Source: Stramenopiles sp. TOSAG23-3 (taxonomy: Eukaryota; Sar). Taken from it: a stretch of DNA of 24,330 nucleotides. Below are positions 6,876 through 16,900 of the stretch, piece by piece. Under the pieces are notes generated by a model. The model saw only the letters and a program-made list of their open reading frames with translations, had not been told where the DNA came from and did not search any database. The translations under genes were made by a program, and so were the position numbers. The stretch lies in contig LT642305.1 of the NCBI GenBank assembly GCA_900128585.1, positions 1 to 24,330 on the forward strand. The letters are read 5' to 3'. Numbering within the stretch: the first letter of the stretch is position 1; each line of letters begins with the position of its first letter.

Positions 6876-9800
6876 ATGACGTACAACGGAACGTTCTGCA
6901 ATTGTGACCCGGTCGTGTGCTGGGGGGGGAGATGTTTGGAACCAATGGGTAGCTCTGAAGGCCTGCAGTGCATTTATAACTACCGGTGCTTTCTTGAACA
7001 AGACACCGGCGCAATATTGTGGACGGCCGTCTTGATTGGGGTTGGTTATCTTTTCTGCATGTTCATAGCGTTAAGGCTCCTTTACTTAGAGTGCACGACG
7101 TCGACCAAGCGCCTGTTCGACCGCTGCGATGACTTCACCGTCACGATGATATCCTCCGCCCTCGCGAACATCATCAGAGGGCTCATCGTCGTCTTAAAAA
7201 AGGTGGATTACAAGGGAACTTCCCTAATAATTTTTGAAGCAGTTTGTGAGGCGTTTTACGTCACCATTGCCCTATACATTATACGGTTCAGTAGGAACAT
7301 GACGACCCATATCATCCGAGAGAAGACGTTTGCGATAAAGTGGCTGGGGAGAATACGGCGGTACAACGCTGGCATTGTCCTCTTGATATTTTTTCGGATG
7401 ATTGCCCGGCTGGTGGCGCCCGAATCAGCTGCAGCGGACGCGTCGCTGCGGATTGCCTTGTCGGCAATCTTCACTTTCATTTTCGCACTTGCGTTCGTCA
7501 TGGTGCGAGACACGCGAAAAACAATATCAAAAATGGTAGCCACGAGGAAGGAAGGAGATGACATCTTGAACAGAATCCACATGGTAAATAACTACATTGT
7601 GGGCATATTTTTGCTGTTCGTCCTCTGGGCGCTGTCCTGGATCATCCGCACGGGGCTCAACCTCCCTGGAGATCCGCGAGATACCGACGGCAAGCAAACG
7701 AGCATAAAGGATCGCGATCCGATTGGTTGGAATTTAAGCAACCTTCCCAGCGAAATTTTTGAACTAGGGACTTTCTTTTGCATTACGTACGCTATTGCGT
7801 TCATCAAAGACCAAAAGCGTGGTGGTCATCGACATACCCCAAAGCACGATGTCGCCAAGCCCACCTTGCACAAAAAGTCTAAGGCCAGGTCGGTGAAAAA
7901 GATGTCAGACATGATCGTCCACGAGAACAAACTTCGCAAGGCGACGCAGAAACCGATAGTGAACACTCAGCGCTCGTCGATAGCAGAACCCGAGAGCTTG
8001 GCGCATTTGTCATCTTCGTTGGACATGAAAAAGGAGGAATTCTTGAAAACGATCCAGTTGTTTAATCAACTGCCAAGCCGACACTTTGAGCACATAGTGC
8101 AGAGCATCCAAACTCAAGATTTTGCCATGGGGCAAGTAATCGTGCACCAAGGGGACTCGAAGAACAATTGCATGTACATAGTAAAGACAGGGTCGGTTTG
8201 GTGTAGGATAAAAGAGACGAGGACAACCAGTGCCAGAAAACTATCCACTTCGGCGAGGAAAATTTCCGTCTCGGAAAGGTCGAGAAAATCGTCTGTCGGC
8301 GATATTGCCGATGCCGCTGGTGCGGTGGTTGCGAAGTTGGGAGCCGGGGATGTGTTTGGAGAGCAGTCCATCATGAAGAAACAGCCCCGAGCCGCTACCT
8401 GCATTTCGATGAGCCCGGGCACTACTTGCTTCGTGCTATCTGGGGACGATTTCTCCACCGTCTTGTCGTCTGGTGTTGATACAGGAGGGCACGATGGAAT
8501 CAAGCGCCGAAAATCCATTGCGATGAATGCGACCGCTGTGTGTTGGAGCTACCGTGGCGATAGCCTTGCGCTGGCTACGTACGCAAGCAATCTGCAGCAC
8601 CTGTACAAAACAACGAGGGAAAGCCGGGCTGCGCAACAAAGGCAGAGCATTGCGGACACAGTAGCGACCCCAAGCTTTGCTTTCAACCCAGACGACACGG
8701 ACCTGCAGTTTTCCCCGGTGTCCAAACGAGCCCCAGAGGTGGACATTGATGAGGTGCTGTTGGCTGCAGTAGAAGAAGAGGGCGAAGGGGAGGACGAGGT
8801 GCAACAATTCAGAAGCAACGGTCTGTACACGTGTTCATGGGAAGAAATGTCCGGAAACCTAAGCACGGACAGGACTGTCCGACCGATGGGCCGGCAGACT
8901 AAGAGCAGCACCATCACGAAGTGGGTGGAGGATTCTGTAACCGTCAGAGGAGGTCTTGACAGTGTCGGTAACAAAAGGATGGCGGAAATAAGTGGAAAGT
9001 ACCAGTTGGAGTTTCTGGGCTTGATCGGCCCGGAATTAACCGCTCGTGACATTTTGCAGCGCCTGATGTTGTACTTGAAAAAGGCGGTGGAATGTGACGA
9101 CGTTACGATATCGTTGCCGTACTACAAAGATGGCACTCTCATGGCTACGGAATTTTCGACCTCGGATCCGACAACTGCCGTAGAGCGGCACTTCATAGGC
9201 ATAAAACGGACAGTGGCGGTCTCGGAGCGGTTCGTATACGAAGGCACTGCCCTGTCGCACCCGGACTTTGATCCGAAAGACCCCACCATGCACAGTTCTG
9301 GTACCCAAGCTGTCATTGCCCTCCCAGGGTTTTCAGACGGCTGTTTTCGAGCGGACCACTTGTTTTGCAACCTGTGGGACGGTGTGTCTCAAGTGGCCGA
9401 ACACGAAAAACAAAATAGCAAGGACTACTCGGATTTGACGGTGACAGAAAGCCCTAGGTACGTTGTCCAGCTTACCCGTGCAAGTGGGGCCTTCGCGCCC
9501 GTGGAAGTTGTGATCGTGGAGGCCCTCGTTCTGAGTGCTGCGACATCGTTAAAATATGACGAACTAATGGCGTGCACTCCAAACGAGGAAATCACGGAGT
9601 CTCATCGGTCGGTTCGGGAGGCATTCCAAGTAAAACTTAACTACTTGGTAAATTGCGAAGATCTGTTCCAGCACGTGCATGGGGCTGGGACGCCGGGGAG
9701 GTGGTGCTGCAGTGGGAATTCAGAGTTTATTGTTCGTATGAATGTGTGGCCCTACACGGGCTCTGGGTGCACGGCAGACTCCCCTTCTTTGCTCGGTGCG

Positions 9801-12035
9801 GGGAACAAAACCCTTTTTCAAACTCCGCGGTTGACCGTGGAAGCAAAAATGCTTACTGATGGGGATGGGGGAAGCTTTTCTGCGCTAGAAATCGATTGTT
9901 GGATCAACGCGCTCCGGAACATTGCGGACATCCCTCTGTCATCGTTCGTTACGTTTGAGATCGTTTCCAACTATGAATTTGATGCCCTTGCGTGGTGCGG
10001 GTGCTTTCTGTACGATTACGAAAAACGGTTTATCAGCGGTCAGATGGAGCTGCCTCTGACGCTTGGGGCATTGCCTGGAAAGATCTTTCCGTCGATGCTG
10101 AGCTCTCCAACGCAGCAAGATCTTGACGACCCCGAATTGGCGAAACAGAAAATGCTGGTAGTACAGTTTGAAGAAAAGGAAGCAATCACAGTATACACTG
10201 AGCCATGGAGCTCGTGCTTGTCGCACACGAAGCATCAGCATTTGCGGGCTGGTGCCGATGCCGAAGAGTCGCCCGAGGCAAGGATGCCTACAAAGTTTGA
10301 AAAAATCGTCAGCATCGACACTTTGCTGGCAGAGTGCTGCCTCAATCCCGACTTGTCGGAAAAATCTGCGCAACTAATTCGAAGGCACGTTGGTGAGCTG
10401 AAGATGATCCCAAGGGCCCTACCTCTCATTGTCAAAGCTGTCGATCCCACGGCAAAGAATGCGATTCGAACAATGCACAAGACCATTAGGCGCTGGGGTC
10501 CGATCAGTATCGATACCGCCCTTGTTCTGCTGACTTCGAATGACCCTGTTGTCCGTGCATTTGCAGTCGAACGGTTGGACGATATGTTGGATAATAGAAA
10601 CATGTGCATGTACATGCTCCAACTGACACAAGCGTTGAAGTTGGAAGTATGCCATGACTCTGCCCTGGCCCGATTCTTGCTGCGAAGGTCAATACAGCGT
10701 CCTACTGTGGTGGGGCACTCTCTCTACTGGGGCTTGCAGGCCGAAATGCACAGGGCCGAAGCCACTGAACGCTACGGGCTTCTGATCAGTATATTTTTGC
10801 GCCATTGCGGGGACTACCGCAACGGTATCGGCCACCAATGTTTCTTTATGCAAAAACTGAACAGTGCGCAAAAGGAAATAAAAGCCATACCATCTAAAAA
10901 GGCGCAAAAGAAGAGGATAGGTGGAGTCCTTGAGGAGCTGGGTACTGTTCTGCCCGACGCCTTCAAGCTCCCCCTTCGTGGGAACGTAGTTATTGCCAGC
11001 ATTATACCGGAAAAATGCAGGGTAATGAGCTCGAAGATGAAACCAATATGGCTGACGTGCAGGACGAGGGTTCCAAAAGATCAGACGTATAAAGTTTTGT
11101 TTAAGGCCGGCGATGACCTGCGGCAGGACCAACTCACGCTTCAGCTGCTGTCTATTATGGACACGCTGTGGAAAGAGGAAAACTTGGACCTGATGATGTC
11201 CCCATATGGCTGCGTGGCCACTGGCGACGAAGTTGGGCTGATTGAAATTGTCCCCAATGCCAACACAGTGGCGGCGGTACTGGCATGCATGGGAGACGAG
11301 TCTCGAGAGCGTCCGAAAGAGGTGAAGCTCATCGACGCGGCGATGGGGACGACCATGGAAACCAAATTTTCTGTCAGGCGGTGGCTGTATTTGAAAGAAA
11401 ATCCTGGGATGGAAGACCCGGCCTTGTCCAGTAACAACCAAATAATTACTTCCGTGATGGACGACATCGAACAGCGGGCCCTCCTGGAGGAAATGTATCC
11501 ACTCTCTGAAGGCGCACAGAATAGGTTTATGCGCTCGTGCGCGGGCTACTGCGTTGCGACCTATGTTCTAGGGATTGGGGATCGCCACCCATCGAACTTA
11601 ATGGTCACTAGCGATGGGCGTTTTCTTCACATCGATTTCGGCCACTTTTTAGGGAACTTTAAAACTAAGTTTGGGTACAAACGAGAAACTGCCCCCTTCG
11701 TGTTTGTGCCCCAGTTTGCAGCGGTTTTTGGGGGCGAATATACGGAGGGAAACCCGAATCCGAAGTATGTGGAATTTGAAGAAATATGCTGCAAAGCGTT
11801 CAATATTCTTCGATCGAAGTTCACACTAATTTCCTCGCTGTTTGCCCTTATGATATCGTCCGGGTTGCCAGAATTGCGTGGGTTCAACGATTTGAAGTGG
11901 CTCCACGACAAGATGTGCCCCGAGAAGAGTGATTTAGAAGCGAGCACGATAATGAAGAAATGCATTGAAGAAAGTTTGAACAACGAAAGGACACAAATGA
12001 ACATATTTGCACACCTACAGAAGCACTATTCTTGA
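6876..12035 (+). CDS. 7TM - cyclic-nucleotide-binding - class I-type phosphoinositide 3-kinase fusion
   Basis: A 1719-residue protein from the first ATG; the frame is open back to 6774 without another ATG. Residues 1-45 hold six Cys and an NGT sequon, probably exoplasmic. Seven hydrophobic helices follow (about 46-69, 87-108, 116-137, 164-182, 189-210, 237-258, 291-310). A cyclic-nucleotide-binding domain (about 389-540) has cassette FGEQSIM-x3-RAAT with E496 and R505, interrupted by a Ser/Arg-rich insert (about 447-480). Residues 540-920 are unassigned; 720-810 is weakly GAF-like. A PI3K C2 domain (about 920-1110, LAWCGCFLYDY), helical PIK domain (about 1135-1310) and kinase domain (about 1380-1719) follow: K1410 in FKAGDDLRQD, catalytic DRHPSN (D1569), DFG D1587 and activation loop GYKRETAPF, close to the class I KRERVPF. 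Expected activity is PIP2 to PIP3 at a membrane, gated by receptor and cyclic nucleotide. No p85- or Ras-binding domain is recognisable. Architecture is seen; regulation is inferred. Confidence 0.93.
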   Translation: MTYNGTFCNCDPVVCWGGRCLEPMGSSEGLQCIYNYRCFLEQDTGAILWTAVLIGVGYLFCMFIALRLLYLECTTSTKRLFDRCDDFTVTMISSALANIIRGLIVVLKKVDYKGTSLIIFEAVCEAFYVTIALYIIRFSRNMTTHIIREKTFAIKWLGRIRRYNAGIVLLIFFRMIARLVAPESAAADASLRIALSAIFTFIFALAFVMVRDTRKTISKMVATRKEGDDILNRIHMVNNYIVGIFLLFVLWALSWIIRTGLNLPGDPRDTDGKQTSIKDRDPIGWNLSNLPSEIFELGTFFCITYAIAFIKDQKRGGHRHTPKHDVAKPTLHKKSKARSVKKMSDMIVHENKLRKATQKPIVNTQRSSIAEPESLAHLSSSLDMKKEEFLKTIQLFNQLPSRHFEHIVQSIQTQDFAMGQVIVHQGDSKNNCMYIVKTGSVWCRIKETRTTSARKLSTSARKISVSERSRKSSVGDIADAAGAVVAKLGAGDVFGEQSIMKKQPRAATCISMSPGTTCFVLSGDDFSTVLSSGVDTGGHDGIKRRKSIAMNATAVCWSYRGDSLALATYASNLQHLYKTTRESRAAQQRQSIADTVATPSFAFNPDDTDLQFSPVSKRAPEVDIDEVLLAAVEEEGEGEDEVQQFRSNGLYTCSWEEMSGNLSTDRTVRPMGRQTKSSTITKWVEDSVTVRGGLDSVGNKRMAEISGKYQLEFLGLIGPELTARDILQRLMLYLKKAVECDDVTISLPYYKDGTLMATEFSTSDPTTAVERHFIGIKRTVAVSERFVYEGTALSHPDFDPKDPTMHSSGTQAVIALPGFSDGCFRADHLFCNLWDGVSQVAEHEKQNSKDYSDLTVTESPRYVVQLTRASGAFAPVEVVIVEALVLSAATSLKYDELMACTPNEEITESHRSVREAFQVKLNYLVNCEDLFQHVHGAGTPGRWCCSGNSEFIVRMNVWPYTGSGCTADSPSLLGAGNKTLFQTPRLTVEAKMLTDGDGGSFSALEIDCWINALRNIADIPLSSFVTFEIVSNYEFDALAWCGCFLYDYEKRFISGQMELPLTLGALPGKIFPSMLSSPTQQDLDDPELAKQKMLVVQFEEKEAITVYTEPWSSCLSHTKHQHLRAGADAEESPEARMPTKFEKIVSIDTLLAECCLNPDLSEKSAQLIRRHVGELKMIPRALPLIVKAVDPTAKNAIRTMHKTIRRWGPISIDTALVLLTSNDPVVRAFAVERLDDMLDNRNMCMYMLQLTQALKLEVCHDSALARFLLRRSIQRPTVVGHSLYWGLQAEMHRAEATERYGLLISIFLRHCGDYRNGIGHQCFFMQKLNSAQKEIKAIPSKKAQKKRIGGVLEELGTVLPDAFKLPLRGNVVIASIIPEKCRVMSSKMKPIWLTCRTRVPKDQTYKVLFKAGDDLRQDQLTLQLLSIMDTLWKEENLDLMMSPYGCVATGDEVGLIEIVPNANTVAAVLACMGDESRERPKEVKLIDAAMGTTMETKFSVRRWLYLKENPGMEDPALSSNNQIITSVMDDIEQRALLEEMYPLSEGAQNRFMRSCAGYCVATYVLGIGDRHPSNLMVTSDGRFLHIDFGHFLGNFKTKFGYKRETAPFVFVPQFAAVFGGEYTEGNPNPKYVEFEEICCKAFNILRSKFTLISSLFALMISSGLPELRGFNDLKWLHDKMCPEKSDLEASTIMKKCIEESLNNERTQMNIFAHLQKHYS

Positions 12036-12568
12036 ACTTTCGGTTTGTGTCCCCGGATCCATCAGCTAGAAATGCAGCATGTCCTGTGTGAAAAAATATA
12101 AACTACTTCGTACGAGAGTAACATTTTATTAATTTATCTATAACTATATAATTTGTGTTTTTTTACTAATTTATCTCATTGAATCATTTTAATTTTAGCT
12201 TTTTTTTTAAAAACTAATTCAGATTATCTAGTTATAACATAAAATATTTTCATTTGATTGTAAACCTGAGAACAATTTTATAATATTCTTTTTAAAAAAA
12301 GACACAACTGTTACTTTTTAAATATTAACGTAAATTTAACGAAAGAAAACAAACCAAATAGAGATACACTGGAATTTTCCTCTACCGTGAGGCGCAGCCT
12401 GCAACGCGATTGTTTCTTAATTTGTCCTTCGAAGTTGTCTGTTTGCGTGCTCCCTCTCGTTTTGATATTTTACCCATGCATATATCTACTTCGTACTAAC
12501 GGCAACACTTCGTGAGACCCCGGAAGGTTGCCAGCGAGCCCTTCCTCCGTAGCGATCTGCTTCCGGGA
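12036..12568. other. Convergent intergenic region (PI3K fusion / PX)
   Basis: This 533-base AT-rich spacer lies between two gene 3' ends and holds no supported gene. A block near 12143-12165 (ACTATATAATTTGTG followed by T's) resembles the ACTATATAATTTTTG block at 17612-17626 and the inverted block at 3269-3293, so it may be another piece of the dispersed repeat or a common 3'-end motif. Confidence 0.5.
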
Positions 12569-12958
12569 CTACTCGCACAGCCAGGCGATTGCTTCCTTTG
12601 AACCATTCTCATCGCCAAATACTGCAAGCAAGTACAACTCTAAAGCGGCACGCCTTCTTTCCAAAAACTCGCCAGAAATTGACCCGTGGGGACTGCACGT
12701 TTTCGGGGGCAGTTGTATGGACGTGCACAACCTCTGCTGCCTCAAACGCTTGCTTAATTGAACAAACTGACTATAACGCTTTTCTACTATCTTCTTCTCA
12801 TTCCCAAATTTTATCAAAATATGGTACATTGCAATGCCACTTTGGGTGTCTACTAAGTGAATACTAGCGGTAAAATGGTCTGGCCCAAAACGGGGACTCC
12901 AGGAGTCTTCCGGAAAATATATAGAGCAAGGTAAGGATAGAGACAGATTGGCAGACAT
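12569..12958 (-). CDS. Small stand-alone PX (phox homology) domain protein
   Basis: A 129-residue protein with an ATG start at 12958 in an AACATG context. About residues 27-129 are a PX domain: opening strands IHLVDTQSG and MYHILIKFG, then KRYSQF (R61, which contacts the 3-phosphate in PX domains), LPPK (84-86, the membrane-inserting proline loop), and ERRRAALELYLLAV (R101-R103, the second phosphoinositide-contacting arginine region). PX domains bind phosphoinositides, most often PI3P, and bring proteins to endosomes. Nothing else follows the domain, so this resembles a minimal lipid-reading adaptor. It sits tail-to-tail with the PI3K fusion. A shared pathway is plausible but unproven, and PI3P binders normally read class III rather than class I products. 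A spliced upstream exon is not excluded. Confidence 0.85.
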   Translation of the reverse strand: MSANLSLSLPCSIYFPEDSWSPRFGPDHFTASIHLVDTQSGIAMYHILIKFGNEKKIVEKRYSQFVQLSKRLRQQRLCTSIQLPPKTCSPHGSISGEFLERRRAALELYLLAVFGDENGSKEAIAWLCE

Positions 12959-13939
12959 GTTTGTTGCGTTAACTCTATTTTTTTTCTACAAAGTTCGGAT
13001 GTTTCTAAAGTAAACCTGAGGTGAAATCTTCCAATAATTACAAACGTTCCCGGAAAAGAATTCTGGGGCCATTTTCGTAGAAAAAAACGAAAAAAGAACA
13101 ACAACGAAGGAAGTCCTGACGACGACGGAAGAAGAGCACCCGCCCGTACCGGTATTTATACAACAAAAAAGGAAAGAAGAAGAAGAAGAAAAAAAAGAAA
13201 GAAGAAAGAAGTAGAAGAAGTTTTTTTTTATTTTTTGTTATTTATTACTTCTTTCTACGTCATACAGTACTGTTATGTTATTTTTATTTTTTTTAATTAT
13301 TCTATTGTGTACTCACATCATTGGGGAAGATATTTTTATTGTATTATTATTTTAATTATAAGTACGAGTAGAGCTAATTTATTAGGAATGAGAAAAAACA
13401 GTTAAAATCACGTTTACAGAAGGAATCCAATCGTTTCTAGTTGCTGTATTTTATTATAGCCAATAATACAATGTTTTATAGTTATAATTGTTTTATAATT
13501 CCCTATGTGAATATGTTTTCCAGCTCGTAAAAGAATGAGGTTCACATTCCTTCTTTATTTATTGATTCATTTAAAAAAGGGGGGGGGATGTCACAATAAG
13601 AAGGACAATAAGAAGATAATAAGGAATTTTTTAAATATATATAAATAGTATTGTAAATTTACTTATAATGATATCGATGTAGCTCTACCTTCGTATTCTC
13701 ATAGTTAATTTTAATTTATTATACTTATGTACGCACAGCGATATAATGACATCTAATTGTCACACCCGTTCAAGGAATCGTTTATGCAACAACGGACTAA
13801 GTGAGTGTGTGTGTGTCAGAGGGACGGAACTATTTAGATTTCTCAAAAATTACGCACTGTTTAATTGAAAGAATCAGAAATTAGATCACGTTTTATTTTG
13901 TTCCAATTTGGATTCCTGTGGCTGGTTTGATACAAAAAG
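12959..13939. other. Divergent intergenic region (PX / secreted mosaic protein)
   Basis: This 981-base AT-rich region holds two promoters and no supported gene. It contains a purine-rich GAA/GAAA tract (about 13162-13220), a G9 run (13580-13588), a TG run (about 13805-13816) and many A/T homopolymers. A minus-strand frame of 83 codons at 12853-13104 has no recognisable domain and was not accepted. No core promoter motif can be assigned. Confidence 0.55.
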
Positions 13940-16900
13940 ATGAATCGTTCTACGTGTGCATATTTGCTTCTCATCCTTCTGGTTGTTGGTGAAGTTGCAA
14001 ATGTTCAGGGTACCATTCAACGAAATCTTAATGCTCGCCGGCAAGAGCGATTGAACCGAGCGAACCATGGCGACAAAGACGCGGAAGATAAGGATGACCA
14101 AGACGACCCTAAGGGTTCCTTTTTGACCGATTCGATCAAGAAATACAAATGCGACAAAACCAAGATCAAGCAAGTAATGCATGACGCCGGGAAGAAAGGG
14201 TTTAGGATCTCGATCAAGGAATTGTTGGCCCAGTTTCAGACTTGCACGAAGGAGAAAGAAAAGGCCAAGGAAAAAGACCAAGGTTCCAAAGAAGACCGGG
14301 AGCAGAACAAGGAAGTCGAGGAGCCGGTGGTCCCACTAAAGCGCTTGTTCTCCGACAATTTTGACAGCTGGAACAAAAACAATTGGGAAGAAGCCGAAGG
14401 TTTGTACGGCAGAATCGTCAAAGGTATCAACGGGAAAGGTGAAAAGGGCAGCATGCTTATGGACGGTAACGGAAAGGACGGCAAAACCCTGAAAGATGAC
14501 GGCGTTCGTATGTTAACGTCAAAGATGTTCGATGCCAGGGCCGGGGGAACGGTACAATTCCAGCTGCGTTCGTTCGGTACAAAAGGCGAGGGCACGTGCT
14601 ACACGGATTACACCAAGATGAAAAAAGAAGAGCAAGACAAAAAGCGAGCCATCGAACAAGAGCAAAAGAAGAAGGCAGAGCAAGCGGCAAAGAAAGCTGC
14701 GGAACAGACTGCGAAAGCGAAAAAGGCAGAAGCGGAGAAAAAGAAAAAAGATGAAGAGAAGAACAAGCTTGAGGCGAAGCGCATGGAAGAAGTTAAGGCC
14801 CGAAAGCAATGCCTAAGCTCGCCGCCCTGCAACGGGCACGGGCGCGGTGTGTACAAATCGAAATGCAACGAAAAGACCTGGGAGTGCACCAGCCGCCAGT
14901 GCACGTGCAACTGCATCGGCAATTGGTACGGGCAAAGGTGCGACAAGTACATGGGAACCTCCCAGTGCCAGAGCGTTGGGGACCCACACCCTCTGTCGTT
15001 AGACGGCCTGCGCTTTAATATCTACGATGCCGGAGAGTTTTTAATGTTCAAGCACCCAGAGCACCCCGTCGAAATTCACGAACTTACCCGCATGGCGCGA
15101 CCGCATATTGCCGCGACTGCCGGTGTCGCGATGAGGACCGAAGGAACTACCATCTCGATCGAACAGCCCCACTGTGGCAACAGGAACAACTTTCAAGTTC
15201 GCGCGATCGAGAACGGAGTCTGCCGCAACATTGGGTGGGGAAGAAGGTACTCTCGGCAAGGCCTGACGTACGATGGTGGAAGGCACATTTATGGTCCACG
15301 GGGAACTGACATTTACCTAGGAGGCTGGTGGCGTTACAATTGGTGGAGGGGGCAATGCGGCTCTGCGTACTGGCTGAACATCTATGTACGCATCAAGGCC
15401 CCACGAGACGGGAAAGCCGAGGGAATATGCGGGACATTCCGTGGTAACCGCAACACCGACGAACAAACATTGATCCAGAGTTCCGGCAAAAGGCACCACC
15501 ACCAAATTTCAAGAAGCACCCGAAACAAGTGGATGATTAAGCCCGAAGATTCCTTCTTCATCTGCGGTGCGTGGAAGCCTTCGTTTCGATACTCGCCGTC
15601 GTTTAAATCTTTAAAGGCTGGTCAAAGTCTGCGAGCTGCCACGCAAGCGGCTGCCATGGTGGACGCGGAGGCCACTGTCGCCCGCGAGTTTGCTAGAGAC
15701 CGCGCCCTTAACGCTGCCAACGACAAGGCCGATGCAAAGGGTGATGACGAGAAGACGCCGTTGAGCCAAGCCAAAGCGTTGGCAATCTGCAAAAAGAAGC
15801 CCGGAATCGATACAGAAGAAGCGCTTACGAACTGTGTCAATGACATGTCCATGACTAATGATAAGAAAACTGCGGACGTCGCCAAAGCCGAGAGTGAGGA
15901 AGAAGCGGAAGAAGCGGTGAACGAAGTCAAAGAAGACGAGAAAGAGGAAGAAATCGAAATGGCCGCGGAAGCGAAGATGAAAGTTGCGGAATCAATGGAC
16001 CTGGTCATGCAGTACTGTGGCAAAGATTGCCACAACGAGAAGAACTGGAAGCAGCTGAAAGCTTACCCCCAAAAGGTTTACGGAGACTTTCTGAACGAGT
16101 GGCGAACCATGACTGCCCGTTTGCCCGACGATGCGAAAACTGCCGGGCTTCGCTTGAGGTTCTTCCAGAAAGAGCACACGTGCTACTGTTGCGAGGCGTA
16201 CGCCATCGATAATGTAGAGGTCACTTCGGGTGGAATGAATGTTGCCATCGTTGCGGACAAAAAGTTTGAACTGTTTGCGGATGGAAAAACGGTTGGGCAA
16301 GGCGAATGGTGGGAGCCAGCCAAAGACACGTACCGCTTCAAGGTACCAGACAACACGAGAACCTTCGCCGTCAAACTTAACGGGGGGAACGATGCAAAGA
16401 TGGGCCTCATTGGTATGTTCGGAGAAAAGCTTGTGACTAGTTCCAGTTGGAAATGCTCCGCAGTGCTAGACGAGAAGGATGCTGACACGTGGATGAAGCC
16501 CAGCTACGATGACAGTGACTGGGGCAGTGCCGTTGAAGAGGGCCGAAACGGTATCCTACCTTGGGGGGAACGCCCTGGCATTGCAAAGCAAGCGTACTGG
16601 ATCTTTACGCACGAAGTGTACAGGATGCGTGGGCAAAATGCGTACTGCCGCGTCAACGTGAAAGATGCTGCTCACAGTCACGCGCGTACCCACGAGGCAA
16701 GTCGTTGGTCTTGCAAGGCTGGGAAGAACCGCCTTTCGCCAGCTGCCGTTCAACTGTCCTCCAAGGTAGTTGCTGCCGTCGAGGTTCGCGGTGGAAAGGA
16801 AGCAACGGAGCACTTCTCGCCCGGGACGTCTTTCACCACCAAGGTTGAAGATGACGACGAGGTTCGTGTGTTGATGAAAATCAAGACAAAGAATTTGTTT

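Noticed and set aside
10689-11441. Minus-strand 250-codon frame opposite the PI3K kinase domain
   Set aside because: Antisense shadow of conserved kinase sequence; no recognisable domain and no independent start context.
12853-13104. Minus-strand 83-codon frame overlapping the 5' end of the PX gene
   Set aside because: Low-complexity, Phe/Arg-rich, no domain; it overlaps the PX coding start in another frame.
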